A program made the position numbers and the translations under genes. A model generated the notes under the pieces. The model ran no database searches and had not been told where the DNA came from. It saw only the letters and a list, made by a program, of their open reading frames with translations. Shown piece by piece: positions 45,643 through 55,347 of a stretch of 64,000 nt of DNA (the first letter of the stretch is position 1; every line of letters starts with the position of its first letter). The stretch is from Gentiana macrophylla (Eukaryota > Streptophyta > Magnoliopsida > Gentianales > Gentianaceae), in contig CM047814.1 of assembly GCA_026214975.1 (NCBI GenBank), forward strand, positions 22,281,541 to 22,345,540, read 5' to 3'.

Positions 45643-46127
45643 TGTAATGGTGACAAAAACTATGCTACTGAGTCTGGTTTTGGAAACATGTTTTGGTCAG
45701 CAATGTATAAAGCATCTGCTGAAGTCTGGTGTTCAGCTAGGGGAAAGTTCAGCAGGGTTGATCAGCCTGCTGATGGCAAGCCTATTGAAGACAAGTTTGT
45801 TGAGCCTCAGCAGACTTGGGGAACACGTCTGCTGCATGTTTATTCGGGTTTTATATAAGTTACTTCTGGGGTATTTCAGTCATTTACTGGGTTGCTGTTT
45901 AGTTGGTTAGGGTTGGATTCCCAAGGCTATAAATACCATGTGTATTTATTGTAACTTAATGTAACTTTCTGGTGATAATAAAATATCCTCGTTTGTCCGT
46001 GGAGTAGTCGGCACATTGCCGGAAACCACATTAAATCTGTGTTCTTCTTGTTTCTGTGTTTGTTTACTTGTTATTCTTTTATCTTTACTCACAATCACCA
46101 TCACTTTTTGATTGATCCGTAATAACA
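45643..46127 (+). repeat. 3' LTR of Copia element D
   Basis: It begins TGTAATGGTGACAAAA after the polypurine tract and ends AATAACA. A TATA-like GGCTATAAATACC is near 45925. It aligns with 34536-35016, but most CAG/CTG triplets in its first ~270 bp are altered in the other copy. Confidence 0.85.
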
Positions 46128-46429
46128 CATAAGTCAAACAAGAACAATAACACAAGATTTAACGTGGTTTCCGGCAATATGCAAACTACTCCACGGGCAG
46201 AAAGACGAGAATATATTATCATTGGAGATTTTACAGACTCTGCAATTGCCTAAGGCTATTGCTCAAAGCTACTGCTGCTTCTACTGCAAATGTTCTAGAA
46301 TTTAACAGACGTGTATTTATAGCCACAAAAAACTAGACCTAGTCGCCATAAAGACATACTAGCATAATGACTAAAATACCCAAGATGTGAACTCAGCTCA
46401 ACTGACTCCACCAGACGTAACCAAACTGA

Positions 46430-46550
46430 CATTTGCCCAAAGCTGACTCTTACCAAAGCTGACTCTTACCAAAGCTGACTCTTGCCAAAACTCACTTTTG
46501 CCAAAACTCACTTTGCTCAAAGCTGACGTAGCTCAGCTTAGTACTCAGTT
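46430..46550. repeat. Short tandem repeats in G's LTR (AAAGCTGACTCTTGCC)
   Basis: About six units of 17-22 bp built on AAAGCTGACTCTTRCC and AAAACTCACTTTTGCC. The second LTR copy has the same array, with small differences, at about 48545-48680. Confidence 0.75.
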
Positions 46551-46599
46551 TTGTATAAGATATCAAGTCACATTTCCTAACAAATCTCCACATTGACTT

Positions 46600-47290
46600 G
46601 AACTCTCATTCAAACATATATATAACCAGATGTACTGTACCAGATGCATTTGTCAATGCTAGATGTACTGTACCAGATTCCTCCATTTTTCTTCAGACTT
46701 GATTGAGTTGAGAACAGTTGTGATCAAGGAATTGATCACCAGCCAAGATATGATTACCAGATTCAGATGTAATCACCTCAGTTGAGCACACTCAGATGAG
46801 TTCTTCCGATTCAACTTCAACTAAACAGATTGCAGATTCAGATTCAGTTTCTTAGCTGACCAGATGTGAACACCACAGATTCCAAGTGAGACTTCTCCAG
46901 ACGAGACTTAACTCCAGATGAGAACTCCACCTCAGACATGTTCACCAGATGCTTAGCTGACTTCACTCAGCCAAACATATCAGATTTGTCTTACTCAGCT
47001 GAGGCTTCCAGACACAGATCCATAACCAGCCCAGAGCCCCAGACATGTTCAACAGACTCAACAGACGCCACTCCGCTGAAAGATGGACTCAGCTGACTCT
47101 TCATTCGGCTAACTTCCCAGACTTGAACATTCCACTCTATGCAGCTGACTTTCACTCAGCTGGTACCAGATCAGCTGAGCCTTACTCAGCCAATCCCGTA
47201 TTTTGGTTCCACTCAGATTCAGCTCTTGATTCTTTAGATTCAGATGCACAACTAAGTACAGATTAATGTTGACTGTTCTCAGCTGAGTTC
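46600..47290. repeat. CAGCTGA/CAGATG-rich low-complexity interior of element G
   Basis: This ~690-bp stretch between G's polypurine tract and its gag is rich in short motifs such as ACCAGATG, CAGATTCAG, CTCAGCTGA and CAGACTTG. It contains no recognisable pol sequence. It seems to fill the space where pol is missing. Confidence 0.6.
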
Positions 47291-47297
47291 TGCAAAC

Positions 47298-48029
47298 TCA
47301 ACTGAGTATGGACCTGAAGCTCCACCTGCTTTTCAACACTCCAGATTCAGATTCAGACCAGATTTTCATTAGGGTCTTTGGAATCACCCTTCTTGAATGT
47401 CTTCTTTTCAGGATTTCCATTCCCTTAGCAACTGCTACTAGCAAATAAACCAACAGCCCGATTGTTTGTACCTGTGCAAGCTGATTATGCCTTAGCTCTC
47501 GATTATGGAGAGATGCTCTGACATCCTCCAATGACACTGTGTCTCTTCCAACAACAAAAGACTGCACAAAATTCTCATATGATGCTGGCAGTGATACCAA
47601 CAAAATTGGAGCTGCATCCTCATCTTCGATCTTAAGACCAATACTCTTCAAATCAAGCAATATTGTGTTCAGCTTTTCCAGATGATCTCTGAGAGGCATT
47701 CCTTCATGAATCTTTAAACTAAACAGACATTGCTTCATCAGAAACTTGTTGGTCAACGACTTTGTCATATACAGACTCTCAAGCTTCAGCCACAGACCTG
47801 CTGAATCATCTTCAACAACTTCAGTGATAACATCATCAGACAAGCACAACAAAATCATTGAATGTGCTTTCTCCTCCAGATTAGCCATCTCACCGTTTCC
47901 CGCATCCACCGCCTTTGACAACGGAGCCCAGAGCTCCAGTTTCTTCAACATAGCACGCATCTTGATTTTCCACAGATTGAAATTGTTCCTTCCTGTGAAT
48001 TTATCAATCTCAACATTTAACCTAGACAT
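47298..48029 (-). pseudogene. Element G gag (Tork-type), C-terminally frameshifted
   Basis: The ORF starts MSRLNVEIDKFTGRNNF, aligning with element D's MSALNVKIDKFTGRNNF. An upstream in-frame Met at 48050 is less likely. Shared blocks include LCLSDDVITEV, LESLYMTKSLTNKFLMKQ and LVSLPASYENFVQSF. The UBN2 gag core is therefore open for about 180 residues, without the stop that breaks D's gag. After RELRH, near 47480, the frame seems to shift and no zinc knuckle or protease follows. The product would be a capsid-like gag without nucleic-acid-binding knuckle. Whether it is expressed is unknown. Confidence 0.75.
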
Positions 48030-48173
48030 CTTGATCTTGCCAAAGAACAATAAATTTTATCACAGAATCCTAGCACCGGTGAAGGTCTTGGTGAAGATAA
48101 TTTTGTTCAAACATATGATTCCCATACAGAACCTCAGATTCTCTGATGATAACCTGGACGCTTTGATACCACT

Positions 48174-48756
48174 TGTTAAAAATAGGACCGTCAAGGATCA
48201 AAACGGATTGCAATGATCAAGAATAAATGAGAAAGCATAAATCAAACAAGAACAATAACACAAGATTTAATGTGGTTTCTGGCATTATGCCGACTACTCC
48301 ACAGGCAGAAAGAAGAGAATATATTATCACTGGAGATTTTACAGACTCTACAATTGCCTAAGGCAATTGCTCAAAGCTACTACTGCTTCTACTGCAAATG
48401 TTCTAGGTTACAACATACATGTATTTATAGCCACAAAAAACTAGACCTAGCCGCCATAAAGACATACTAGCATAATGACAAAATACCCCAGATGTGAACT
48501 CAGCTCAACTGACTCCACCAGACGTAACCAAATTGACATTTGCCCAAGGCTCAGATTTGCCCAAAGCTGACTCTTGGAAAAACTGACTTTTGCCCAAAAC
48601 TGACTCTTGCCAAAGCCGACTCTTGCCAAAGCTGACTCTTGCCAAAACTCACTTTTGCCAAAACTCACTTTGTTCCAAGTTGACTTTTCTCAGCTTAGTA
48701 CTTAGCTCAGCTTAGTACTCAGCTTTGTATAAGAGGTCAAGTCACATTTTCTAACA
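48174..48756 (-). repeat. Intact LTR of element G (5' LTR in its own orientation)
   Basis: On the plus strand it runs TGTTAAAAATAGGACC to CTAACA. The adjoining PBS complement GCTTTGATACCA fixes the minus orientation. It matches the split copy at 34479-34535 plus 46133-46582, at slightly greater length. Confidence 0.82.
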
Positions 48757-49016
48757 CTATTAAAGAAGATAAAGCCTACAAGATTTGAATTAAGTGAGTT
48801 ATGGAAGCCATATATACCTCTCATAGTCTCTTTCTTTTATGGAGAATGCACAAATGTATGCTCTCTTTCCCTCAACAGATTCAAAATTTGGGTTTCAATG
48901 GTCGTTTCAAATATTCTTTTTGTGCTCCAAAAGATACTATGACACATGCTTTTTGGAGATGTTCTCAAGCCAGTAAATTGTGGCACCACTTTCTAAATCT
49001 CTTAAACTTTTGACCT
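48757..49016 (+). pseudogene. LINE ORF2 fragment (zf-RVT), right side of the element G insertion
   Basis: The frame carries LLWRMHKCMLSFPQQIQ, then FCAPKDTMTHAFWRCSQASK and LWHHF. This is the zinc-binding zf-RVT domain of plant L1 ORF2 (pattern C..C....E..H.F..C..A...W), here with the first Cys of the pair replaced by Ser. It ends at a TGA. It continues the LINE cut at 34478. Confidence 0.75.
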
Positions 49017-49049
49017 AAATGTCAAACTTGGAAATATTTCGTTGAGGAA

Positions 49050-50829
49050 TGAGTTGGAAGTAGCGCCCGAAAGACAATTTATGTAAATGTTTTTATAATT
49101 AATAAATGACAGATTTATTCTCATCTTATTACTTGCTTCGTGTTTATAAGTAATACACTACTGAAAACCCCTAAGTCTTATCATATGTAGCCATATAACT
49201 TAGTGTGTGTCACACGCGAGGATTAAGTTTATGGTGATACACTTAAATTGTTAGCCTGTGGTGAACTTAATCAAAGTATGGGGTCTATTGATTAAGCCAC
49301 CATTAATGCGCCCAGAACACTTTATGGTGTGACCGTCTTATCCGGACCGTCGATATTGGTTATCTAAGTGGGGCATTTATATTTGATGTAGTCATATAGG
49401 ACTGGACTGATTTAATTTGCATTTCTCATATAATTCCGTGATTGACTAATCTTATTAAATCACAAGATGATCATATATGGATTAACCTTAATCCTGAAGT
49501 GATTGCCGACGCCTGCTTGTTTCAAGATAGGGTTTTTTGTGTTCGTTAAGGCTTGCTAAGAGGCGCAGTCCGAATCACTTTCACGTTGGCACTATTCTGG
49601 AATGAGTGAGGAGTGTGTGTCTCACAGATATGGAATCCATTCCTTCTTACGGGAAGTAGAAAGACAATCCTCTTATTTGTTGATCCTAGAAACTAATCGA
49701 TCGGCCGAGTTCGTATTGGTTATGAACTAATTGATCACTAGTGGGTTAATGGTAAATAAGGATAAGATGTAATGAATAAGGTTTACGGAAATATTCCCGC
49801 TTCGTTACGGATAGTCTATGGAGGGTTAGCCTGTATGTAATGATTATATCAATGGACACTTATTAACTCGACTTTCTGAGAATAAGTTATATCTATAATC
49901 GATAGAGTTCAGTTTCGGATTTATGGTGATGTAATTCCGGAATTAATAAGTTGAGTAGAAATGTTCTGTTGATGAATATTTTAATCAATTTATTGTAGCT
50001 ACTGTTTATAGGTCCATGGTCCCCAGGTTGGCTTCTAACACGCGAGTGTTTTCTCGTTTTGTGGAACCTCGAGAATAAATAGTTGGTCTATTTAATGAAT
50101 ATGCGGATATTATTTATTCGGTAAATAATATGCAATATAGAAAAGACATTTTCTATTATCCCAAATGGCATAAAAAATGGCGCCATATTTTTTGGTTTTG
50201 GGAAAAGAAATTTTCTCCTAATTAATTATAATGTGGATAATATAATTATTTGTGTGTTAAATAATTATAAATAAGAAATTAGTTTTCTTATTGGATAAAT
50301 ATGAAATTTATTTTCCTATTGGATAAAGGTTTTATTTTCCTAAAAGGAAAAGATAAATTGGTGTGTAAAAGATAAGCAATCAAATTATTAGTTATTTTCC
50401 TATAAAAATAGAGTTTCTCCCAACACAAAATTGGAACATAATCCAACGCCATTTTTGAAGAAAAAAGGGACGCCACCCTTTTTGAATAAAAGAGAGAAAT
50501 TTTGTTTTCTTGTCTTAGCCATTGGGAGAAGAAAAACTAGGGTTTTTCTTAACCATATTCGAGGAGGCTCTACTACAAGGATCGACGTCCACCAGTCGTC
50601 GTTTGGAGATACAATCCGGAAGATCACGGCTTCTCTTCTGTTTGGTAAATCTTTAACCTTCTTGTAGTTATATTAATTAATCATGTGAATTAAATCGTGG
50701 TAAAATCGCATGCAAATTTAATTCGTAGCTTCCGCTGTGCATGATCGAGTGTCTCGATCGGTGCTGTGAATCAGATATGACGATCCAATTATGGATCGGA
50801 TCCGGATTCGGGTTTCTGTATATCCAACA
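49050..50829 (+). mobile_element. LTR of element K (probably Copia)
   Basis: The LTR ends TATATCCAACA at 50829, followed at once by a PBS TGGTATCAGAGCC complementary to initiator tRNA-Met. The expected inverted start, TGTTGGA, is seen in altered form as TGAGTTGGAAGTAGCGCC at 49050. No second LTR is in the window, so K is incomplete. The left boundary is approximate. Confidence 0.65.
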
Positions 50830-50831
50830 TG

Positions 50832-50844
50832 TGGTATCAGAGCC
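50832..50844 (+). promoter_or_regulatory. Primer binding site of element K
   Basis: TGGTATCAGAGCC matches the 3' end complement of plant initiator tRNA-Met and lies two bases after the LTR end. Confidence 0.8.
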
Positions 50845-51138
50845 AAGTTAAAGCGATTTTGCAATCTTGATTGCATAATTAATTAATAAGGAGTGAAAGA
50901 AAATTGAATAAAATCTTTTATATGTTTATTATATATATGCGTGGTTGAATGTTCTTGGTTGACGAGATGGACTAGGGTTGGTACTTGTTTACCGTTAGAT
51001 CTATTGTAAACCCAAATTTTTCTGGGTGTAGGAAATTATGTAATTTATTTGTTGTAATTTAATTTCTAGTAGTTAAATTTATATTCAAATCGGCGCTAGT
51101 GTTGTATTTAAATAATTTTCGAAGACCATCATCACAAT

Positions 51139-51440
51139 AACGGCGGCGGCGCAGTGGTGAAGATCTGTTACAGCAATCAGTAGGTCAAGGGTTTGAATCA
51201 CCCTTGACACGTTTTTATCCAAGTTTGTCCAGAAGAATTGATTTTTGAAAGACGGAGGCGCAGTGGTGAAGATCTGTTACAACAACCGGTAGGTCAAGGG
51301 TTTGAATCACCCTTGACACGTTTTTATTCAAGTTTTTCCAGAAAAATTGATTTTTGAAAAAGAAAGGGTTGCAGCTGGGGGGAATTGACCCCGCGTCCAA
51401 CAACTAGGAGAAGAGGCGTCTCACCAACTCGGCTGGAGCT
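51139..51440. repeat. Tandem duplication of a ~110-bp tRNA-like unit, plus an inverted tRNA-like piece
   Basis: A unit containing GGCGCAGTGGTGAAGATC and GGGTTTGAATCACCC occurs twice, starting near 51145 and 51254, with few differences. The two motifs look like decayed A and B boxes of a tRNA promoter. A third piece, at about 51368-51440, looks tRNA-like on the minus strand (GGGGTCAATTCCCCCC). They may be relics of SINEs in the leader of element K; that is an inference. Confidence 0.5.
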
Positions 51441-51839
51441 TGTTTGTTCAAGAATCAGATTAGAAAAATAATATACAGAGCGGAGGACGAATTGTTTAGA
51501 GATTAGAAAATCTTTTAAACATAGGGTTTATTTATTTATTTAATTTTAATTTTATAGATTAGATACGGGGGTACCAACGATCCATCTCAGTGGTTTATTT
51601 TTCGCATTTATTTTCTCTTGTGATTATTTATGTGATATAACCATGACATGCATCATATTCATGAATCCACTCCTAGCATATGCATACATGTAGAAAATTA
51701 ATTTTGTCATTAATTAGACATGTATGGAAACGATAATTCATTTAGATTAACAATAAATTAAATTAATTAAAGCAAACGGAATTTTATCGGGATATAAAAT
51801 TCACATGATAAAAATAAAATTTACTCGGTGAATTTGTGT

Positions 51840-52420
51840 TTGGGATCTAAAATCCTTCGGGGATTTAATTATGTAGTGGCTACATAAAAGAATTTTAATA
51901 ATCGAAAATTTGGAAAATCGTGAAAAGTTGGACACCGATAAGTTGGTGATTGCTTTTAGTGATTTATTATTTTCGGATTATTGAAAAAAATTTCTAGGAT
52001 CCTAAAATTTTTACCATGACATGATTAGGACTTTAAAATTCTTTGGTGAATTTTAGTTGTGTAGTGTCTACACAAGAAATTATTAAATATTCGAAGAATT
52101 GGAAAATCATGAATATAGTGTCACTAGTTAGACGGTATTTGGAACCGATAAACTAGTGGGATCTTTAAATTTTGTGATTTATTGTTTTCCGATTTTATGG
52201 GAACTAATAAGTCCTAATGTATTAGGATTATAAAATTCTTGGTGAATTTTATTTGTGTAGTGTCTACACAAAGGAATTTTAATCCATAAAAATTGGAAGA
52301 TCGTGAATATAGTGACACCAGTTAGACGATATTTGGAACCGATAAACTAGTGGGAGGATTAAATTAAATATTCATGATCTGTTGTTTTTTGAATTATTAG
52401 AAAATTCTAAAATCCTAATG
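51840..52420. repeat. Three ~185-195-bp tandem repeats in the leader of element K
   Basis: Each unit has, in order, AAAATYCTT.GG.GAATTT, GTGTAGTGTCTACACAA (a dyad, GTAGTGGCTAC in the first copy), GAAAATCRTGAA and ACCGATAARYTRGTG. Copies start near 51846, 52029 and 52226. No coding capacity is seen. Confidence 0.7.
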
Positions 52421-52429
52421 AGACTACCT

Positions 52430-53284
52430 AATTTTCAAAAAAACGAGTGGGAGCGGGGAAGGTGACAACCAACCCCACGGCCTCTACTGTTGACACAAGC
52501 ATGTGAGAGAATGGTGACGCCTCGTGCCGCTTTGATTTTGGCCCCCTACGGATGGCCTTCACCGCTATCAAAATTCAAGGCTTGGTTTCCGAAAGGATAG
52601 GATTTTGAGTACTCGTCGGGTCACCGACCTACCTACGGCGCATACTCGGGCGTGCCAAAATCTAAAACAAGATGAGTCACACTCACAAGGATATTTTTGG
52701 AAATATCTTGGCTGAAAAAAGAAGGTAATCAACAATTAAATAGGAGATGTTCGATTCTTAAATGGTTTAATTGTTGAGAGAGATTGTCTCAATTTAATCG
52801 TCACCTCTTTGACCTACCATACGGCGGCACTGAGGTGTGAGATTAAATTATTGGAATGGTAGGATAAACTACATGCATGACATCACGTTTATAATTCCTA
52901 AAATCATTATAAGTTGTGGTGTATGATTTGATTTATATTTCTGTCATAATTTATTTTTCAACTACATATAATTTCAAGGTAACTAAACTGCTAAAATGAT
53001 TATAATTGACTAATGATGACTTCGTGTAAGTGGAAAAGTAACGAGAACGTTGAACTCAATAATCGAGAATGCAACTTAATTTTTTGGAAGAGGATGTTCC
53101 TCTTGAGCCTTCAAGCTTTAGTGACATTGATAAGTATGTCACTGTTGTCACTCGGTTTGAACGGGAGACAAATTAAAATTAGTTCAAAGATGACGAGAAT
53201 GATTTGGCATCAATCTCACTGGACATCCCACAGTTCACGAGTAGTGTCTACTCAAATGAACTGCTAGTTCACGGCCATTCCTTT
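52430..53284 (+). other. Rest of element K leader, no gene named
   Basis: A GC-richer block at 52440-52680 is followed by AT-rich DNA. At about 53080-53280 a readable stretch (EPSSFSDIDKYVTVVTRFE, then an interruption, and DIPQFTSSVYSNELLVHGH) looks coding but was not recognised. It is cut at about 53285 by the truncated end of element F. Confidence 0.4.
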
Positions 53285-53289
53285 AAAGA

Positions 53290-54868
53290 ATTCCAAGAAT
53301 GGGAAAGAACAGGATTTTCTGTGATTGCAATTGCACTTGTGTTGTCACACATTATAGGAATTTCTCTTTCTTCAATTCCATAATCCCTTAACTGTTGTCT
53401 CAACTAAAGTATTTGTGCACAAGAACTTCCAAGACAATATATTCAAATTTTTCAAGGTGGAAGTTGATATAGAATCTGCTTTCTTCTTGAACCAGAAACC
53501 ATCTATTTCCCATCAACCTGACGAGTTCTGTGGTGCTTTTTCTATCAATCTTGCAACCAGCATAATCAGAATCTGAGTAAGATATAACCTTGAAACTTCC
53601 ATCTTTTGAGTACCATATCCCTACATCCAAAGTTTCTTTTAGATATTTGAGAATCCATTTGACTGCAGCTAAATGACTTTCCTTAGGTTTTGATTGAAAT
53701 CTTGCACAAACACCTACATCAAAGGATATTTCAGGTCTGCTGGTAGTAAGGTACAGCAGACTGCCTATCATCCTTCTGTATAAGGTCTGATCAACATCTT
53801 TGCCTTCTTTGTCTTCATCCAACCTAATGTTTGTACTCATAGGAGTTGATACCTTGGTGCTGTTTTCCATACCAAATTTCTTCAGTAGCTCCTTGGTATA
53901 CTTGGTTTGATGAATGAATATTCCATCTTTCATTTGTTTGACTTGTAAACCCAAGAAATAGTACATTTCTCCCATCATACTCATTTGGAATTTACTTTTC
54001 ATCAGATTACCAAAATTTTCACATAGTGATTCATTTTCAGAACACAAATTATGTCATAAACATAAATCTGTACCAGCAGGGTGCTGTCTCCTTCATTGAT
54101 TCTGAAAAGAGTCTTGTCAATGGTACCTTTGGTAAAACCATTGTCCACCAGGAATTGAGATAGAGTCTCATACCATGCTCTTGGGGATTGTTTCAAACCA
54201 TAAAGTGCTTTATTAAGTCTGTACACTTTATCTTCTTGATCTTTAACTTCAAAACCAGGAGGTTGCTGAACATAGACCTCATCTTCAAGAATGCCATTCA
54301 AAAATGCACTTTTGACATCCATCTGATATACTTTGAAGTTTTTATAAGCAACATATGCCAAGAATAATCTGATAGCTTCCAATCTTGCAACAGGGGCATA
54401 TGTCTCATCAAAATATATTCCTTCTGCTTGAGAATAGCCTTTTGCTACTAGCCTGGCCTTATTTCTCACAATGGTACCAGATTCATCCAATTTGTTTCAA
54501 TATACCCATTTTGTACCAATTATATTTGCATGATTAGGCCTTTCAACTAGTGTCCAAACTTGATTTCTTTCAAACTCATTCAGTTCTTCTTGCATAGAAA
54601 TTATCCAATCTAGATCTACTATTGCTTCTTCAATAATTTTAGGTTCCATTTGAGATAGAAAACAAGTAAACATTGCTTCTAATTGTCTTCTAGTCCTTAC
54701 ACCTTGCTGTATATTGCCAATAACTTGCTCAGCAGGGTGATCCCTTAACCATTGTGGATTTTGGTTAGATTGATTCTCAGGAACATCATCTTCAGTAGGG
54801 TCTGTTGTAGCTTCAGGAGGGGGTTCAGCAGATCCTTGAACTGCCTCAGTTGTTGCATCAGTAGTCAA
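53290..54868 (-). pseudogene. Element F reverse transcriptase and partial RNase H
   Basis: RT blocks on the minus strand are [17 protein letters not shown] (near 54440), [37 protein letters not shown], and the active site, here IYVYDIIC near 54050-54066: the first catalytic Asp of YVDD is Tyr. After a frame change the sequence continues with FQMSMMGEMYYFLGLQVKQ and IGSLLYLTTSRPE. RNase H is readable to DNTSAIAITENPVLSHS near 53285-53330, after which the element stops. Confidence 0.8.
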
Positions 54869-55339
54869 TGTTCTAAAAATCGCTAGGCGAAGACGACGCG
54901 CTACAGGGGCGCCTAGGGCCCAGGGCGCCCAGGCGCTTTTAGGGTTTTTAGGGGTTTTTAGGGTTTTAAGGGGGTTTTAGGGTTTTTACGGGGTTTTAGG
55001 GTTTTACGCGGGTTTTTAGGGTTTTAAGGGGGTTTAGGGTTTTATGCCTCTTTCTTGTCTAACACTTGGGAAAACTTAGATGTTCGCCTGATGAAAGTCA
55101 TGAAACCCTAATTGCCTAGAAGGACCTAAGAGGGCCTAGAAGGGCCTAGGAGCGCCTAGAAAGGCCTAGGGCGCCCGAAGAAGGCCTAGGGCGCCTAGAG
55201 GGCCCGAAGCGCCCGAAAAATCGCCCGGCACCCACTGTCGCCCCGGCCAGTCGCCCAGAGCCAGGCGAGGCATACCTGGTGCGCTAGGGCCTAAGCGAGT
55301 GCCTAAGCGGCGCGCCTGAATGCGATTTTAGAAACATTG
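54866..55339. mobile_element. hAT-type MITE with telomere-like tract, inserted in element F
   Basis: The ends are inverted repeats CAATGTTCTAAAAATCGC and GCGATTTTAGAAACATTG. A perfect 8-bp duplication TCAGTAGT (54858-54865 and 55340-55347) fits the hAT superfamily. The 474-bp interior is unlike its AT-rich surroundings. It has GC-rich GGCGCCTAGGGC-like blocks near both ends and, at about 54935-55045, a degenerate tract of TTTTAGGG-like units resembling the plant telomere repeat. There is no transposase. Confidence 0.88.
54930..55045. repeat. Degenerate telomere-like (TTTTAGGG)n tract
   Basis: Irregular repeats of TTTTAGGGTTTTTAGGGG type occupy about 115 bp inside the hAT MITE. The units vary in T and G number and include CGGGG variants. 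It is therefore an interstitial, element-borne tract and not a chromosome end. Confidence 0.75.
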
Positions 55340-55347
55340 TCAGTAGT

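Larger units (their letters stand above)
34536..46127 (+). mobile_element. Copia element D (Tork-like), inserted in G's LTR, host of E
   Basis: LTRs at 34536-35016 (481 bp) and 45643-46127 (485 bp) begin TGTAATGGTGAC and end AATAACA. The perfect duplication CATAA (34531-34535 and 46128-46132) shows insertion in the LTR of G. A PBS (CTGGTATCAAAGCG) starts near 35019; a polypurine tract (AATGTGGAGATT) precedes the 3' LTR. Without the nested element E it is about 5.2 kb, normal for Copia. Domains run gag, protease, integrase, RT, RNase H. There are in-frame stops and several frameshifts, and the RT active site is changed. Confidence 0.88.
34479..48756 (-). mobile_element. Copia element G: gag-only non-autonomous element, host of D
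   Basis: On the minus strand the LTR starts TGTTAGRAAATGTGAC and ends TAACA. The intact copy is 48174-48756 (583 bp). The other copy is split by element D into 34479-34535 and 46133-46582. Flanks CTACT (34474-34478) and CTATT (48757-48761) match at 4 of 5 positions. A PBS complementary to initiator tRNA-Met (TGGTATCAAAGC on the minus strand) lies near 48160-48171. A polypurine tract AATGTGGAGATT lies next to the other LTR, near 46583-46595. Only ~1.59 kb separate the LTRs, and the only domain is gag. Its gag, PBS, polypurine tract and part of its LTR resemble element D. Confidence 0.82.

Noticed and set aside
47045..47266. 73-residue Ser/Ala-rich ORF in element G
   Set aside because: Plus strand of the CAGCTGA-rich interior, opposite in sense to the element; composition explains it.
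50431..50667. 78-residue ORF within the LTR of element K
   Set aside because: Inside an LTR, overlapping ORFs on the opposite strand, no domain.
54930..55045. Chromosome end or assembly join at telomere-like repeats
   Set aside because: The tract is degenerate and lies inside an element with inverted ends and an exact 8-bp TSD; Copia sequence continues on both sides.
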